Below, one piece after another: positions 23,225-30,508 of a DNA stretch of 39,731 nucleotides (its first letter is position 1; every line of letters begins with the position of its first letter). Origin of the DNA: Natrinema pallidum DSM 3751 (GTDB lineage Archaea; Halobacteriota; Halobacteria; Halobacteriales; Natrialbaceae); NCBI RefSeq assembly GCF_000337615.1, contig NZ_AOII01000041.1:72858-112588 (forward strand), read 5' to 3'. Below the pieces are notes generated by a model, which searched no databases, was not told the DNA's origin, and saw nothing but the letters and a program-made list of their open reading frames with translations. Both the position numbers and the translations under genes were made by a program.

Positions 23225-24007
23225 TTACTCCTCGAGCGAGTCGAACGTTTTCTCGGCCCACCGAATCGCGTACTCCGGGCCGTGGTCCAGATACGCCTCG
23301 GTATCGAGCGCGGCGAAGGGTGGTGGCAACTCGATCGCGTGTTTGAGCGCGGCACACGCCAACTCCGTCGCATCGGCGAACGTGGTCTCGCCGCGTGCGA
23401 CCGCACGCGGGAGTCCGGCAACCCGATCCTCGAGCCGGGTCCCGGCGTCCTGCCATGCCGCGGCGAGTTCCGGGTGGTCGGCGTGCCAGTTCGCGAAGAC
23501 CGCACGCGTCTGGAGTCCGACCCAGCCGTCGAACAGTGCCGCGGCGATCTGGTACGTATCGTTCGGGTCGAGCGCGACCGCTCGATCGAGATCGGGATAG
23601 GCCGCCTCGAAGAAGCCGATGAAGTGTTCGGGCACCTCGAGAGCGACCTGGACGAGCGCCTCGGCGATCAGGAAGTCGACGAACGAGTCGGGCGATCCCT
23701 CGACCCGGGGTTTGACGAGAACGATCGGCGGGTCGGTCTGGCGGGTCCAGGCGACGCTCCCGTCGCCCGGCATCCCGACGGTGAGATCCGAACTCGCGTA
23801 GCGAGCGAGCAGGGTCGGTGCGTCCTCGGGAAGCCAGGCCGCGGAGTAGCTCGCGGGCTCGAGCGCGTCGACGATCAGGCCGAGGTCCTCGGCGACTGCC
23901 GGGTTCAGCGTCTCGAAGTCGCGCTCGCAGTCGAGAACCCGGACGTCGGGCGCGTGGGCCTGACGGACGGCCTCGACCCGATCCGAGAGCGCACGCGCCT
24001 CGAACAT
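23225..24007 (-). CDS. Conserved haloarchaeal hypothetical protein
   Basis: A 260-residue soluble, mostly alpha-helical acidic protein starting MFEARALSDRVEAVRQAHAPDVRVLDCERD. Notable segments are FVDFLIAEALVQVALEVPEHFIGFFE and YQIAAALFDGWVGLQTRAVFANWHADHPEL, which look like a helical repeat core. I recognise no catalytic motif, membrane helix or signal peptide. The start overlaps by one base (TGATG, 24005-24009) the stop of a 29-codon gene upstream, so the two are coupled. Similar proteins are recalled as a haloarchaeal DUF; function unknown. Confidence 0.75.
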   Translation of the reverse strand: MFEARALSDRVEAVRQAHAPDVRVLDCERDFETLNPAVAEDLGLIVDALEPASYSAAWLPEDAPTLLARYASSDLTVGMPGDGSVAWTRQTDPPIVLVKPRVEGSPDSFVDFLIAEALVQVALEVPEHFIGFFEAAYPDLDRAVALDPNDTYQIAAALFDGWVGLQTRAVFANWHADHPELAAAWQDAGTRLEDRVAGLPRAVARGETTFADATELACAALKHAIELPPPFAALDTEAYLDHGPEYAIRWAEKTFDSLEE

Positions 24008-24096
24008 CAGGCGAACGCGTTCTGGAAGACGAGCAGGATCGACAGCAGCGCCGATACGGCGACCGTGGTGAGAACGACCTTGGTTGCAGTGCTCAT
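24007..24096 (-). CDS. 29-residue single-helix membrane miniprotein, coupled to the next gene
   Basis: ATG 24096 to TGA 24007-24009 encodes 29 residues, starting MSTATKVVLTTVAVSALLSI and ending with QNAFA. Most of it is one transmembrane segment with a Lys near the N-terminus. A TATA element (plus strand CTTAAATCC, 24121-24129) is centred 28 bp upstream, so this ATG should be the first codon of a leaderless transcript. The stop shares its first base with the ATG of the 260-residue gene. Promoter spacing, hydrophobicity and the TGATG overlap together make a real gene likely. It is too short for most annotation pipelines. Confidence 0.65.
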   Translation of the reverse strand: MSTATKVVLTTVAVSALLSILLVFQNAFA

Positions 24097-24120
24097 GTCC
24101 GGTGGGTTGTCTCCGCGTCG

Positions 24121-24129
24121 CTTAAATCC
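24121..24129 (-). promoter_or_regulatory. TATA box for the miniprotein operon
   Basis: The minus strand reads GGATTTAAG, centred 28 bp before ATG 24096. It supports the 29-codon gene as the first cistron. Confidence 0.55.
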
Positions 24130-24421
24130 ATCTGTCTCGGTCGCGCTTCCCACTCTGCCAGCCGTCAGCGCCCGTTTCGGCCCCCGCGAGTTCGCGCGGT
24201 TCGTCCGTCCGTCGCGGTCGTGTTCTCGTGACTATCGACCCCGCCGGTTCGGCCCCATTGAGACGGGAGGGTCGCGTGGATGGACGACGGTTAGAGGGCG
24301 TGGGCGGACGAACGAGTAGCGGGAGGCGTTCTCGAGAACTGGGCTAGCAGTCGAACCAATGCCATGCTGGGAGACAAACCGTGCCGTGCTGGGAGGCAAA
24401 CCGAGGCGGCCGAGCGGCAGG
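24130..24421. other. Intergenic region with a short tandem repeat
   Basis: There is no supported gene here. Near the oapC end, TGCTGGGAGACAAACCG (24365-24381) is repeated at 24387-24403 with one mismatch, a period of 22 bp. The rest is GC-rich without other structure I can identify. Confidence 0.5.
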
Positions 24422-25375
24422 TCAGTCGTCTTCGTCGCCGTCGTGCCACGAATCCGGGACATCGATGACGTATCGTCCGTCTTCTTGTAGGGAGATGATG
24501 TACTCGTCCCGGTTGTAGAGCTCCATCAGGTTGAGTTCGTACTGTCCCGGTCGAACGATCTTGATGCTCTCGAACTGCTCGTTAAGCTCCGCCCGGAGGT
24601 CCTCGATCGACGGACGCTGCCCGCTCGGCTCGCTGACGACGCGCCCGTGTTCCGGAGGTCGGTCGGCGTCATCGGAGCCGACCTCGGCCCCGGTCTCGGC
24701 TTCGCTATGTGTGCCGGCGACACTGTCCGCATCGCCGTCCGGCTCCGCTCCGCCCTTCTCGGGACGGTCGGAGTGTGCAGGGAGATCGTCCGAGGGCACG
24801 ACTTCGGTACGGGCGTCGGCCTGTGCCGAGTTCTCGTCGTCCGCCATGGTCGCGGTCGGACCGCTCGATGGGCGGTCCGACGAGTTCCGGGAGTGGGACT
24901 GCTCGTCGGAGCCTGCCTCGGTCGGCGATCCGGACCGATCCTCGGGTCGTCGGGCCGTCTCGGGCCACTCCTCGAACTCGCCGTCCGATGGCGGCTCCGA
25001 ATCGTCACTGTCGGTCTCGTCGCTCGCGGGCCAGGATTGGTTCGACTCCGTGGCTGCCGTCGAGCCGGCAGACAGCGGCTGTTCGGCAGCTTCCGGGCCT
25101 GAGTCATCGTCGGAGTCGGCCGACACCCAGTCGCGAACGGTCTCCGCGGCGCGCGTCGCGACGCCGTCCGACTCGGACGAGGACGCGTCCGCGGAGCCGC
25201 TTGCGGTATCGACCGATCCGGAGCCGTCAGTTCCCGCTCCACCGGACGATTCGGCTGCGGCCGTCGTGGTCGGCGCGAACTGGAACTTGTTCCCGCCGCA
25301 GTTCGGACACCCCGACAGCATCTCCTTGGAACCGTCGGCGAACGTCCGGCCGCAGTTCGTACACTGATGTGGCAT
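24422..25375 (-). CDS. oapC: Origin-associated Zn-ribbon protein OapC
   Basis: A 317-residue protein in three parts: an N-terminal zinc ribbon with C5, C8, C23 and C26 (CTNCG...CPNCGG); a long disordered acidic linker of about 200 residues rich in Asp, Glu, Ser and Pro; and a conserved C-terminal domain from about 255 (IEDLRAELNEQFESIKIVRP, YELNLMELYNRDEYIISL). It is third in a tight operon with OapA and OapB next to the replication origin; this order is the origin-associated protein cluster known beside oriC1 in haloarchaea. The start overlaps the oapB stop by one base (TAATG). Molecular role is unknown; nucleic-acid or Orc1 interaction is an inference. Confidence 0.85.
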   Translation of the reverse strand: MPHQCTNCGRTFADGSKEMLSGCPNCGGNKFQFAPTTTAAAESSGGAGTDGSGSVDTASGSADASSSESDGVATRAAETVRDWVSADSDDDSGPEAAEQPLSAGSTAATESNQSWPASDETDSDDSEPPSDGEFEEWPETARRPEDRSGSPTEAGSDEQSHSRNSSDRPSSGPTATMADDENSAQADARTEVVPSDDLPAHSDRPEKGGAEPDGDADSVAGTHSEAETGAEVGSDDADRPPEHGRVVSEPSGQRPSIEDLRAELNEQFESIKIVRPGQYELNLMELYNRDEYIISLQEDGRYVIDVPDSWHDGDEDD

Positions 25376-25776
25376 TAGTTACGGGACACGAGCGCGCTGA
25401 TGAGCGTTTCGTCCTTGTGGAGCGTCTCGATCTGGTTCGCCGGCCCGATCACCGTCAGCTTCGCTTCCGTCTCGTCACCCCCCATGATACGACCGAGCAG
25501 CGACGAGTCACGGGTCTCCGATTTGGGGTAGGTCTCGATCTCGATCCCGTTGAACTCGTCGGGACTGATTTCGGCCATCGTCACTTCGATGAGGCGGCTC
25601 TCCTCGTCCGGCGTCAGCCCCTCCTCCAAGATGACGATATTGCCGTCGTGGACGCCGTCTAAGATCATCCTGATCTTCTCCATGGTCGCCATTCCGGCCA
25701 TTCGCTCGCCGCTGATCAGGTCGATCTGTACGCCGTCGGGTGCGTCCGAGTCGTCCGCGTTAGTTGCTTTTGGCAT
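25375..25776 (-). CDS. oapB: Origin-associated protein OapB (DUF2073)
   Basis: A 133-residue cytoplasmic protein with the DUF2073 pattern: VQIDLISGERMAGMATMEKI, IRMILDGVHDGNIVILEEGL, SRLIEVTMAEISPDEFNGIE and KLTVIGPANQIETLHKDE. The family is almost exclusively archaeal and is coupled to Era-like GTPase genes. It lies between oapA and oapC: oapC starts on its stop (TAATG), and a GTG at 25785 would overlap the oapA stop by 4 bp (GTGA). I prefer ATG 25776 because MPKATNADDSD fits relatives I remember, but GTG 25785 is possible and would add three residues. Biochemical role unknown. Confidence 0.87.
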   Translation of the reverse strand: MPKATNADDSDAPDGVQIDLISGERMAGMATMEKIRMILDGVHDGNIVILEEGLTPDEESRLIEVTMAEISPDEFNGIEIETYPKSETRDSSLLGRIMGGDETEAKLTVIGPANQIETLHKDETLISALVSRN

Positions 25777-25781
25777 CGTAA

Positions 25782-26420
25782 TCACCCGAAGTACTCGGCG
25801 ATGTTGTCGTACACTTCGTCCATGTTGTCGCCTTCCTTCGCGGACAGGGGAATGGTTTTGTGCTGTGGGAAGGCGTCCTCGATCCGCTTGACGCTCGAGT
25901 CCTCGAGGTCGGTCTTGTTCGCGAAGATCAACACGGGGAGATCACGCGATTCGACGATCCCGATGAGCATCGTGTTGACCTGCGTGATCGGATCCTCCGC
26001 GCTATCCAGAACGTAGATGACGCCGTCGACGTCCTCCCGTAGCCAGTGCATCGCTTCGGCGACACCTTCGGTCGCCTCGCGAGAGCGTCGGATCGCGTCC
26101 TCTTCGTCCATCTCGTCGGTGAACTCCTCGTAATCGACTTTCGTCGTCACACCAGGTGTGTCGACGATGTCGATCGTCACCGTCTTGCCGTCCCGTTCGA
26201 TCTCGACATTTTCTTTTCTGCGTGCGCGGCGTGTCTCGTGGGGGACGTGGCTCTCCGCACCGACCGCGTCACCAGTCCAGTCACGCGCGATACGGTTCGC
26301 GAGCGTCGTCTTGCCGGCATTCGGCGGCCCGTAAATACCGATTCGTTTGGGCTCCTGTTCCGAAAACAGGCGGTCCGTAGCCCGGGAAATACTATCTTTG
26401 AGTTCTGTGAACAGTCCCAT
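25782..26420 (-). CDS. oapA: Origin-associated Era-like GTPase OapA
   Basis: A 212-residue GTP-binding protein. G1 is GPPNAGKTT at 31-39, G3 DTPG at 87-90, G4 NKTD at 168-171 and G5 SAK at 193-195, a complete small-GTPase set, so activity is expected. It is the first gene of oapA-oapB-oapC, running away from the origin and divergent from orc1. In Haloferax and other haloarchaea this cluster flanks oriC1. ATG 26420 gives MGLFTELKDSISRATDRLF, a good family N-terminus; a longer frame to 26477 adds a Cys/Arg-rich stretch with no support. The AT-rich GCTTAAGTG block near 26478-26487 may be the promoter, leaving a leader of about 30 nt. Confidence 0.9.
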   Translation of the reverse strand: MGLFTELKDSISRATDRLFSEQEPKRIGIYGPPNAGKTTLANRIARDWTGDAVGAESHVPHETRRARRKENVEIERDGKTVTIDIVDTPGVTTKVDYEEFTDEMDEEDAIRRSREATEGVAEAMHWLREDVDGVIYVLDSAEDPITQVNTMLIGIVESRDLPVLIFANKTDLEDSSVKRIEDAFPQHKTIPLSAKEGDNMDEVYDNIAEYFG

Positions 26421-26692
26421 CTGTAGAGGCCTCCAGCACCGCGGGGTGCATCTGCGCGTACTACAAACTGAACTCACTTAAGCCTACGTCAGACGTGTAG
26501 ACAATTCGACGAAAAGGAGTTAGTACGATCTGTGACTGTATACGAGGCGGACACACACCTGGAATCTGTCGCCGAGCGGGTGATCGGGGGGTCGTCCCAA
26601 CTGGAGAGGACAGGAGAGGGAGTATACGGGTACCGAAAGACCAGTACGGGTAACGGAAAACCGTAGCCGGAGTGCCCGATCGACAGCAGATA

Positions 26693-26707
26693 GTGGTATT
26701 ATACCAC
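26693..26707. repeat. 15-bp dyad in the left part of the origin
   Basis: GTGGTAT-T-ATACCAC is a perfect inverted repeat around one central base. It lies 43 bp left of the left ORB. It may bind a regulator or serve as a promoter-proximal operator; no family consensus fits. Confidence 0.5.
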
Positions 26708-26742
26708 ATACTAATATTTGCGAGGTACTCGAGAGGGCGGAG

Positions 26743-26770
26743 CCCCCCACCCCTTCGTTTCGAGTGGAGA
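26743..26770 (-). other. ORB (Orc1 box), left, reading leftward
   Basis: On the minus strand the core at 26750-26768 reads TCCACTCGAAACGAAGGGG, followed by a longer G-tract. It matches the haloarchaeal ORB pattern (dyad half, GAAAC, G-string) and is inverted relative to the ORB at 27084. Confidence 0.85.
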
Positions 26771-26894
26771 TCCGCGAGGCCGTCGGGTGAGATACGAACT
26801 GGACAGTCGCTACTGGCGGGGATATCGGCCTGCTTTTCGGCTCGAGAAGGTTCTCAGCCCCATTACGATGGTGTATTCGCTGATACGGACGGTT

Positions 26895-27084
26895 CTAGTA
26901 ATCCAGAAGCTAGTCTAGCAATATAGATGGCTCTGAGAACCAGTTCTAGTAGGATCTAGTAAATAGCATTCTATACCTAGTAAGAACATCTTGTTTGCTA
27001 GTGCTACGGATACTGTTTCTAGCCGACCCAAATAAATCTTCTCATCACAAATTCCGTCGAACCCCCACCCACCCTCGTGGCTAG
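26895..27084. other. Probable duplex-unwinding core with nine CTAG sites
   Basis: This is the lowest-GC stretch of the window. CTAG occurs at 26895, 26910, 26915, 26946, 26956, 26977, 26998, 27019 and 27081, mostly as TCTAG or GCTAG. Between the two inverted ORBs it is where origin melting would be expected. Confidence 0.6.
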
Positions 27085-27116
27085 TTCCACCTGAAACGAA
27101 GGGGTGGGGGGGGGTT
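27084..27116 (+). other. ORB (Orc1 box), right, reading rightward
   Basis: The core at 27086-27104 reads TCCACCTGAAACGAAGGGG and is followed by T and an uninterrupted run of nine G. It pairs as an inverted partner with the box at 26743, across about 310 bp. Confidence 0.85.
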
Positions 27117-27290
27117 GGACATCTCGATGCCTCCACCGTTTGGAAGATATTGCCATACCCGATCCCCGCTAATCGGGGAAATCGTAACCGAACTCGCGAC
27201 TCGAGTCGATTCGATCCTCCTTCAACTGCTCGATTGCTTTTCACCGACTCGAAACGTGGTCGCAACGAACGGATCGGTTCCGCAACGACC

Positions 27291-27320
27291 GCCCGTTTCG
27301 GTCGGAAACGGGGGGGAAGG
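27291..27320 (+). repeat. Dyad CCCGTTTC/GAAACGGG with G-tract, partial ORB
   Basis: CCCGTTTC and GAAACGGG form an 8-bp inverted repeat with a 5-base centre (27292-27312). The right arm runs into a G-tract, so its GAAAC-G-string resembles half an ORB. It may be a mini-ORB or weak Orc1 site. Confidence 0.4.
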
Positions 27321-27445
27321 GAAGACTTTATTACCATGGTTTTCCTCTGTTTCGTTTGCATCAACTGGACCCGGAACGGGCATTTGGAACGGTGAATTCG
27401 GCCATGGAGGCCATCACACCGCTATATTCCCGCTCCCGGGTTCGG

Positions 27446-27470
27446 TGTTCCACTCGAAATAAGGGGGTGC
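27446..27470 (+). other. ORB-like site overlapping the orc1 promoter
   Basis: The core at 27449-27467 reads TCCACTCGAAATAAGGGGG. Its AAATAA lies about 22 bp before the orc1 ATG at 27481, so box and probable TATA overlap. Orc1 binding here could repress its own gene, an inference from position. Confidence 0.65.
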
Positions 27471-27480
27471 TGCACGACGG

Positions 27481-29265
27481 ATGTCAGACGACAACTCAGA
27501 GATCACTGGCTCGGACGAGGTCGACGGAACGAGCGGTTTCTCGACGGACTTCGAGAGCGCCGACCTCGGCGACGACGAGTCGAATCAGGGACTGTTCGAC
27601 GACCTGCTCAGCGGCGAGCCCATCTTCGAGAACAAGGAAGTCCTCCGTCCGTCCTACACCCCACACGAACTCCCCCACCGGAGCGATCAGATCAACAAGA
27701 TGGCGACGATTCTCGTCGCCGCGCTCCGCGGTGAAACGCCGTCGAACATCCTTATCTACGGCAAGACCGGCACCGGCAAAACCGCGAGCGCCAAGTTCGT
27801 CAGCAAGGAACTCGAGAGCACCTCACAGAAGTACTCGGTTCCGTGCGATGTCGAGTACATCAACTGCGAAGTTACCGACACCCAGTACCGCGTGCTCGCA
27901 CAGCTCGCGAACAAGTTCATCGAGAAGAACGAAGCGCGGATCGACGACCGCGTCGCGACGCTCGAGTCGCTGCTCGACGATATCGACGAGTACGACGCCG
28001 ACGCGGCGCGCCGCAGTGCCGACGCGACTACACCGGACGACGGCGCGGACGACCGGACGGCGTCGGACCCCTTCGATTTCGTTTCGAGCGCGGACGCGGA
28101 GCCGGACGCCGACGGTTCAGGTGGAGACGAAACCGGCGCTCAGTCTGGTGGTTCTGCAGTCGAAACAGGGGGGTCTCCGGACGGATCGACGGATGCCGCC
28201 GACTCCTCGTCGTCCGCATCGGAGACCGGGCGGGAGGTCGCCGGCGGTCCCGGCCACGACGAGGCCACGACCGATTCGTCCGCGCCCCCGCCGGCCCATC
28301 CACTCGAGTCGACGGCGTTCGAGACTCGCGCCGAGGTCGAGGACCGCATCGCCGAACTCGAGGACGACAAGGAGTCGTTCGAGGAGGTACCGATGACCGG
28401 GTGGCCGACCGACCGGGTCTACAGCGTTTTCTTCGACGCCGTCGACTACGACGAACGGGTCGTCGTCATCATGTTAGACGAGATCGACAAACTCGTCGAG
28501 AAAAGCGGCGATGACACCCTCTACAACCTCTCGCGGATGAACTCCGAACTCGAGAACTCGCGGGTCTCGATCATCGGTATTTCGAACGATCTGAAGTTCA
28601 CCGACTTCCTCGATCCGCGGGTCAAGTCCTCCCTGGGTGAAGAGGAGATCGTCTTCCCGCCGTACGACGCGAACCAGCTACGGGACATCCTCAAGCACCG
28701 GTCCGAGGTCGCGTTCAAGGGGAACGCGCTCTCCGAGGACGTGATCCCGCTGTGTGCGGCCTTCGCCGCACAGGAACACGGCGACGCGCGACGCGCGCTG
28801 GACCTCCTGCGGACCGCGGGCGAACTGGCCGAACGGTCCCAGGCCGAGACGATCGTCGAGGAACACGTCCGGCAGGCCCAGGACAAGATCGAACTCGATC
28901 GCGTCGTCGAAGTCGTCCGGACGCTCCCCACCCAGAGCAAACTCGTCCTCTTCGCGATCATCCTCCTCGAGAAAAACGGCGTCCACAGCATCAACACGGG
29001 CGAGGTGTTCAACATCTACAAGCGCCTCTGCGAGGAGATCGACGCGGATGTCCTGACCCAGCGCCGGGTGACGGATCTCATCAGCGAACTCGACATGCTC
29101 GGGATCGTCAACGCCGTCGTCGTCTCGAAGGGGCGGTACGGCCGGACCAAGGAGATCAGCCTCTCCGTTCCACTCGAAGAGACGGAGGCCGTCTTGCTTT
29201 CCGACTCCCGACTGAGCGACATCGACGATGTCCAGCCGTTCGTTCAGGCGCGGTTCGAAAACTGA
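27481..29265 (+). CDS. orc1: Orc1/Cdc6 replication initiator
   Basis: Origin-binding AAA+ initiator that also loads the MCM helicase. It has 594 residues. An acidic N-terminal extension (1-50) is followed by the AAA+ domain with Walker A GKTGTGKT at 94-101 and Walker B VIMLDEID at 329-336. Sensor-type segments (SIIGISNDLKFTDFLDPRV) and the C-terminal winged helix (from about 480, ending in FVQARFEN) follow. Residues about 178-285 form an acidic, disordered insertion between the Walker motifs, making this longer than the usual 400-residue archaeal Orc1; haloarchaeal oriC1-linked Orc1 proteins often carry such an insertion. It faces away from the origin, directly beside it. Its insertion-coding DNA contains an ORB-like sequence. 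Confidence 0.93.
   Translation: MSDDNSEITGSDEVDGTSGFSTDFESADLGDDESNQGLFDDLLSGEPIFENKEVLRPSYTPHELPHRSDQINKMATILVAALRGETPSNILIYGKTGTGKTASAKFVSKELESTSQKYSVPCDVEYINCEVTDTQYRVLAQLANKFIEKNEARIDDRVATLESLLDDIDEYDADAARRSADATTPDDGADDRTASDPFDFVSSADAEPDADGSGGDETGAQSGGSAVETGGSPDGSTDAADSSSSASETGREVAGGPGHDEATTDSSAPPPAHPLESTAFETRAEVEDRIAELEDDKESFEEVPMTGWPTDRVYSVFFDAVDYDERVVVIMLDEIDKLVEKSGDDTLYNLSRMNSELENSRVSIIGISNDLKFTDFLDPRVKSSLGEEEIVFPPYDANQLRDILKHRSEVAFKGNALSEDVIPLCAAFAAQEHGDARRALDLLRTAGELAERSQAETIVEEHVRQAQDKIELDRVVEVVRTLPTQSKLVLFAIILLEKNGVHSINTGEVFNIYKRLCEEIDADVLTQRRVTDLISELDMLGIVNAVVVSKGRYGRTKEISLSVPLEETEAVLLSDSRLSDIDDVQPFVQARFEN
28151..28177 (+). other. ORB-like site inside the orc1 coding sequence
   Basis: The core at 28155-28173 reads TGCAGTCGAAACAGGGGGG, about 16 of 19 matching the ORB-like sequence in polB at 31839-31857. 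It encodes part of the disordered acidic insertion (SAVETGGSP), where protein constraint is low. Confidence 0.4.
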
Positions 29266-29498
29266 CCGCGGCTGTGTCCGCGTTCCCGTCCGCCCTTCGC
29301 GTTCGCTGCAAGCGCTTCAATCCCTGTCCGCGTCCCAGCGCGATTCCAGCGGTGATTCAATCGGCCGATATTCCGGCGTCGCGTTCCGATCCCCTTCGTT
29401 TCGACTCGAGTTCTCACGGACTGCGACACAGCCGCGAGCCGTGATGCAGCCGCGTCTCGGGGGGCGCGGATTCCGGGTGGAGACAGTCGGCGGTCGGT
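29266..29498. other. orc1 - signal peptidase intergenic region with an ORB-like box
   Basis: This is the convergent gap between orc1 and the signal peptidase gene. The minus strand at 29391-29409 reads TCGAGTCGAAACGAAGGGG, matching 17 of 19 bases with the polB box and sharing TCGAAACGAAGGGG exactly with the left origin ORB. No gene supported. Confidence 0.55.
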
Positions 29499-30446
29499 TC
29501 AGTGTCGATGCCGGCCGATCGCGACCGCGGCTCCGGCCCCGGTACTGGCGATGGCAGCGACCCCGGCGAGGTTCCCGTCCGGTCCGACACCAGTGGCACC
29601 CGGATCGGCGGGCGTCGGTGCCGGTATCGATCCCTGGGTTGTACTCGAGGGCGACGTCGGAACGAGCATTCCACCGAGGAGTTTGTCGAAGGTCAGGCGG
29701 ACGTGCCCGAGCCACGGGATGCGGAACATCGCTTTGCCTTGAATCCACGTTGGTTTGACGACGTCGCTAATCCCGTTTCCGTACTGGTCGTATCCGTCGT
29801 TGTTGTCACCTTTCGTGACGAAGCCGGCGTGCTCTGCGGGGCAGGTCGCGACATCCTCACAGGTCGCATCCCCGACGATCTCCTCGCTGGCCTTGGTATC
29901 GACCCAATGTTCTCCCTTGTCGACCCAGAAGTGGGCGCGGTGGATCACCGGCGTTTCCGCCGGATCGCCGTTGGGTTGGTAGATGATCACGTCGCCGGGA
30001 TTGCCGAACTTCTCGTGGTCGCTCTCCTGACCGTTTTCGAGGGTGACGACACCGGTTCCGGCGGCGGCAGCGTCACCGGCGAATCGGCCCTCGTCTGCGA
30101 CGAAGATGAGATCGCCCTTGTGCATGTTCGGCTCCATACTGCCGCTTTCGACGGCGACGAGTGGGGGCCAGATGCCGCTGACGCCGAACAGGAGGAGACC
30201 GACGACGGCGACGATGGCGACGCTGCTCAGGATATCCCGCGTCACCATGACGGTCTCGTTGTCGGTGTTGAGGAACCAGCGCAGGAGCCCGTCGTCTTCG
30301 ATCGTCACGCCGTCGTCGGCGGTGGCGGCGTTTCCGGGTGGCTCCTCGGGTGCAGGCGGCGTTTGCGAACTGCCGGCGCTTCGATCCCGCTCGCGATCGT
30401 CGTCGCCGGAATCATCCGGGGGCGACCCGGCACTAGAACCGCTCAT
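29499..30446 (-). CDS. Signal peptidase I, archaeal type (copy 1)
   Basis: Membrane serine protease that cleaves signal peptides outside the membrane. It has 315 residues: an acidic N-terminal region (1-60), one membrane segment (about 72-94), then the S26 catalytic domain with SGSMEPN (nucleophile S103), VIHRAHFW (H169) and TKGDNND (D214). The Ser-His-Asp set is that of archaeal/ER Sec11-type peptidases rather than the bacterial Ser-Lys dyad. A second hydrophobic C-terminal segment ends in GRHRH after a Pro/Ala/Thr/Gly stretch. ATG 30446 was preferred to GTG 30452; a TATA-like CAAATCAAC (30470-30478) lies about 28 bp upstream. It is a tandem paralogue of the next gene. Confidence 0.87.
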   Translation of the reverse strand: MSGSSAGSPPDDSGDDDRERDRSAGSSQTPPAPEEPPGNAATADDGVTIEDDGLLRWFLNTDNETVMVTRDILSSVAIVAVVGLLLFGVSGIWPPLVAVESGSMEPNMHKGDLIFVADEGRFAGDAAAAGTGVVTLENGQESDHEKFGNPGDVIIYQPNGDPAETPVIHRAHFWVDKGEHWVDTKASEEIVGDATCEDVATCPAEHAGFVTKGDNNDGYDQYGNGISDVVKPTWIQGKAMFRIPWLGHVRLTFDKLLGGMLVPTSPSSTTQGSIPAPTPADPGATGVGPDGNLAGVAAIASTGAGAAVAIGRHRH

Positions 30447-30508
30447 CGTCACTCGTTTTGCCGGGCCGTCAAATCAACTTTCCGTTCGCGGGGATCGCCC
30501 CGATCGTC

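Larger units (their letters stand above)
26478..27480. other. oriC: Replication origin region (oriC1-type) between oapA and orc1
   Basis: About 1 kb with no supported gene between divergent oapA and orc1/cdc6. It contains inverted ORB elements with G-tracts facing outward (26743-26770 minus, 27084-27116 plus), a third ORB in front of orc1 (27446-27470), and a G-rich partial match inside a dyad (27291-27320). A lower-GC core at about 26870-27060 holds CTAG repeats and is a plausible unwinding element. This matches the layout of haloarchaeal oriC1 with linked orc1. Origin activity is inferred from structure and gene context. Confidence 0.88.

Noticed and set aside
26575-26620. G-run and CAACTGGAGAGG as a further origin ORB
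   Set aside because: The GAAAC core is missing and the G-run is on the wrong side.
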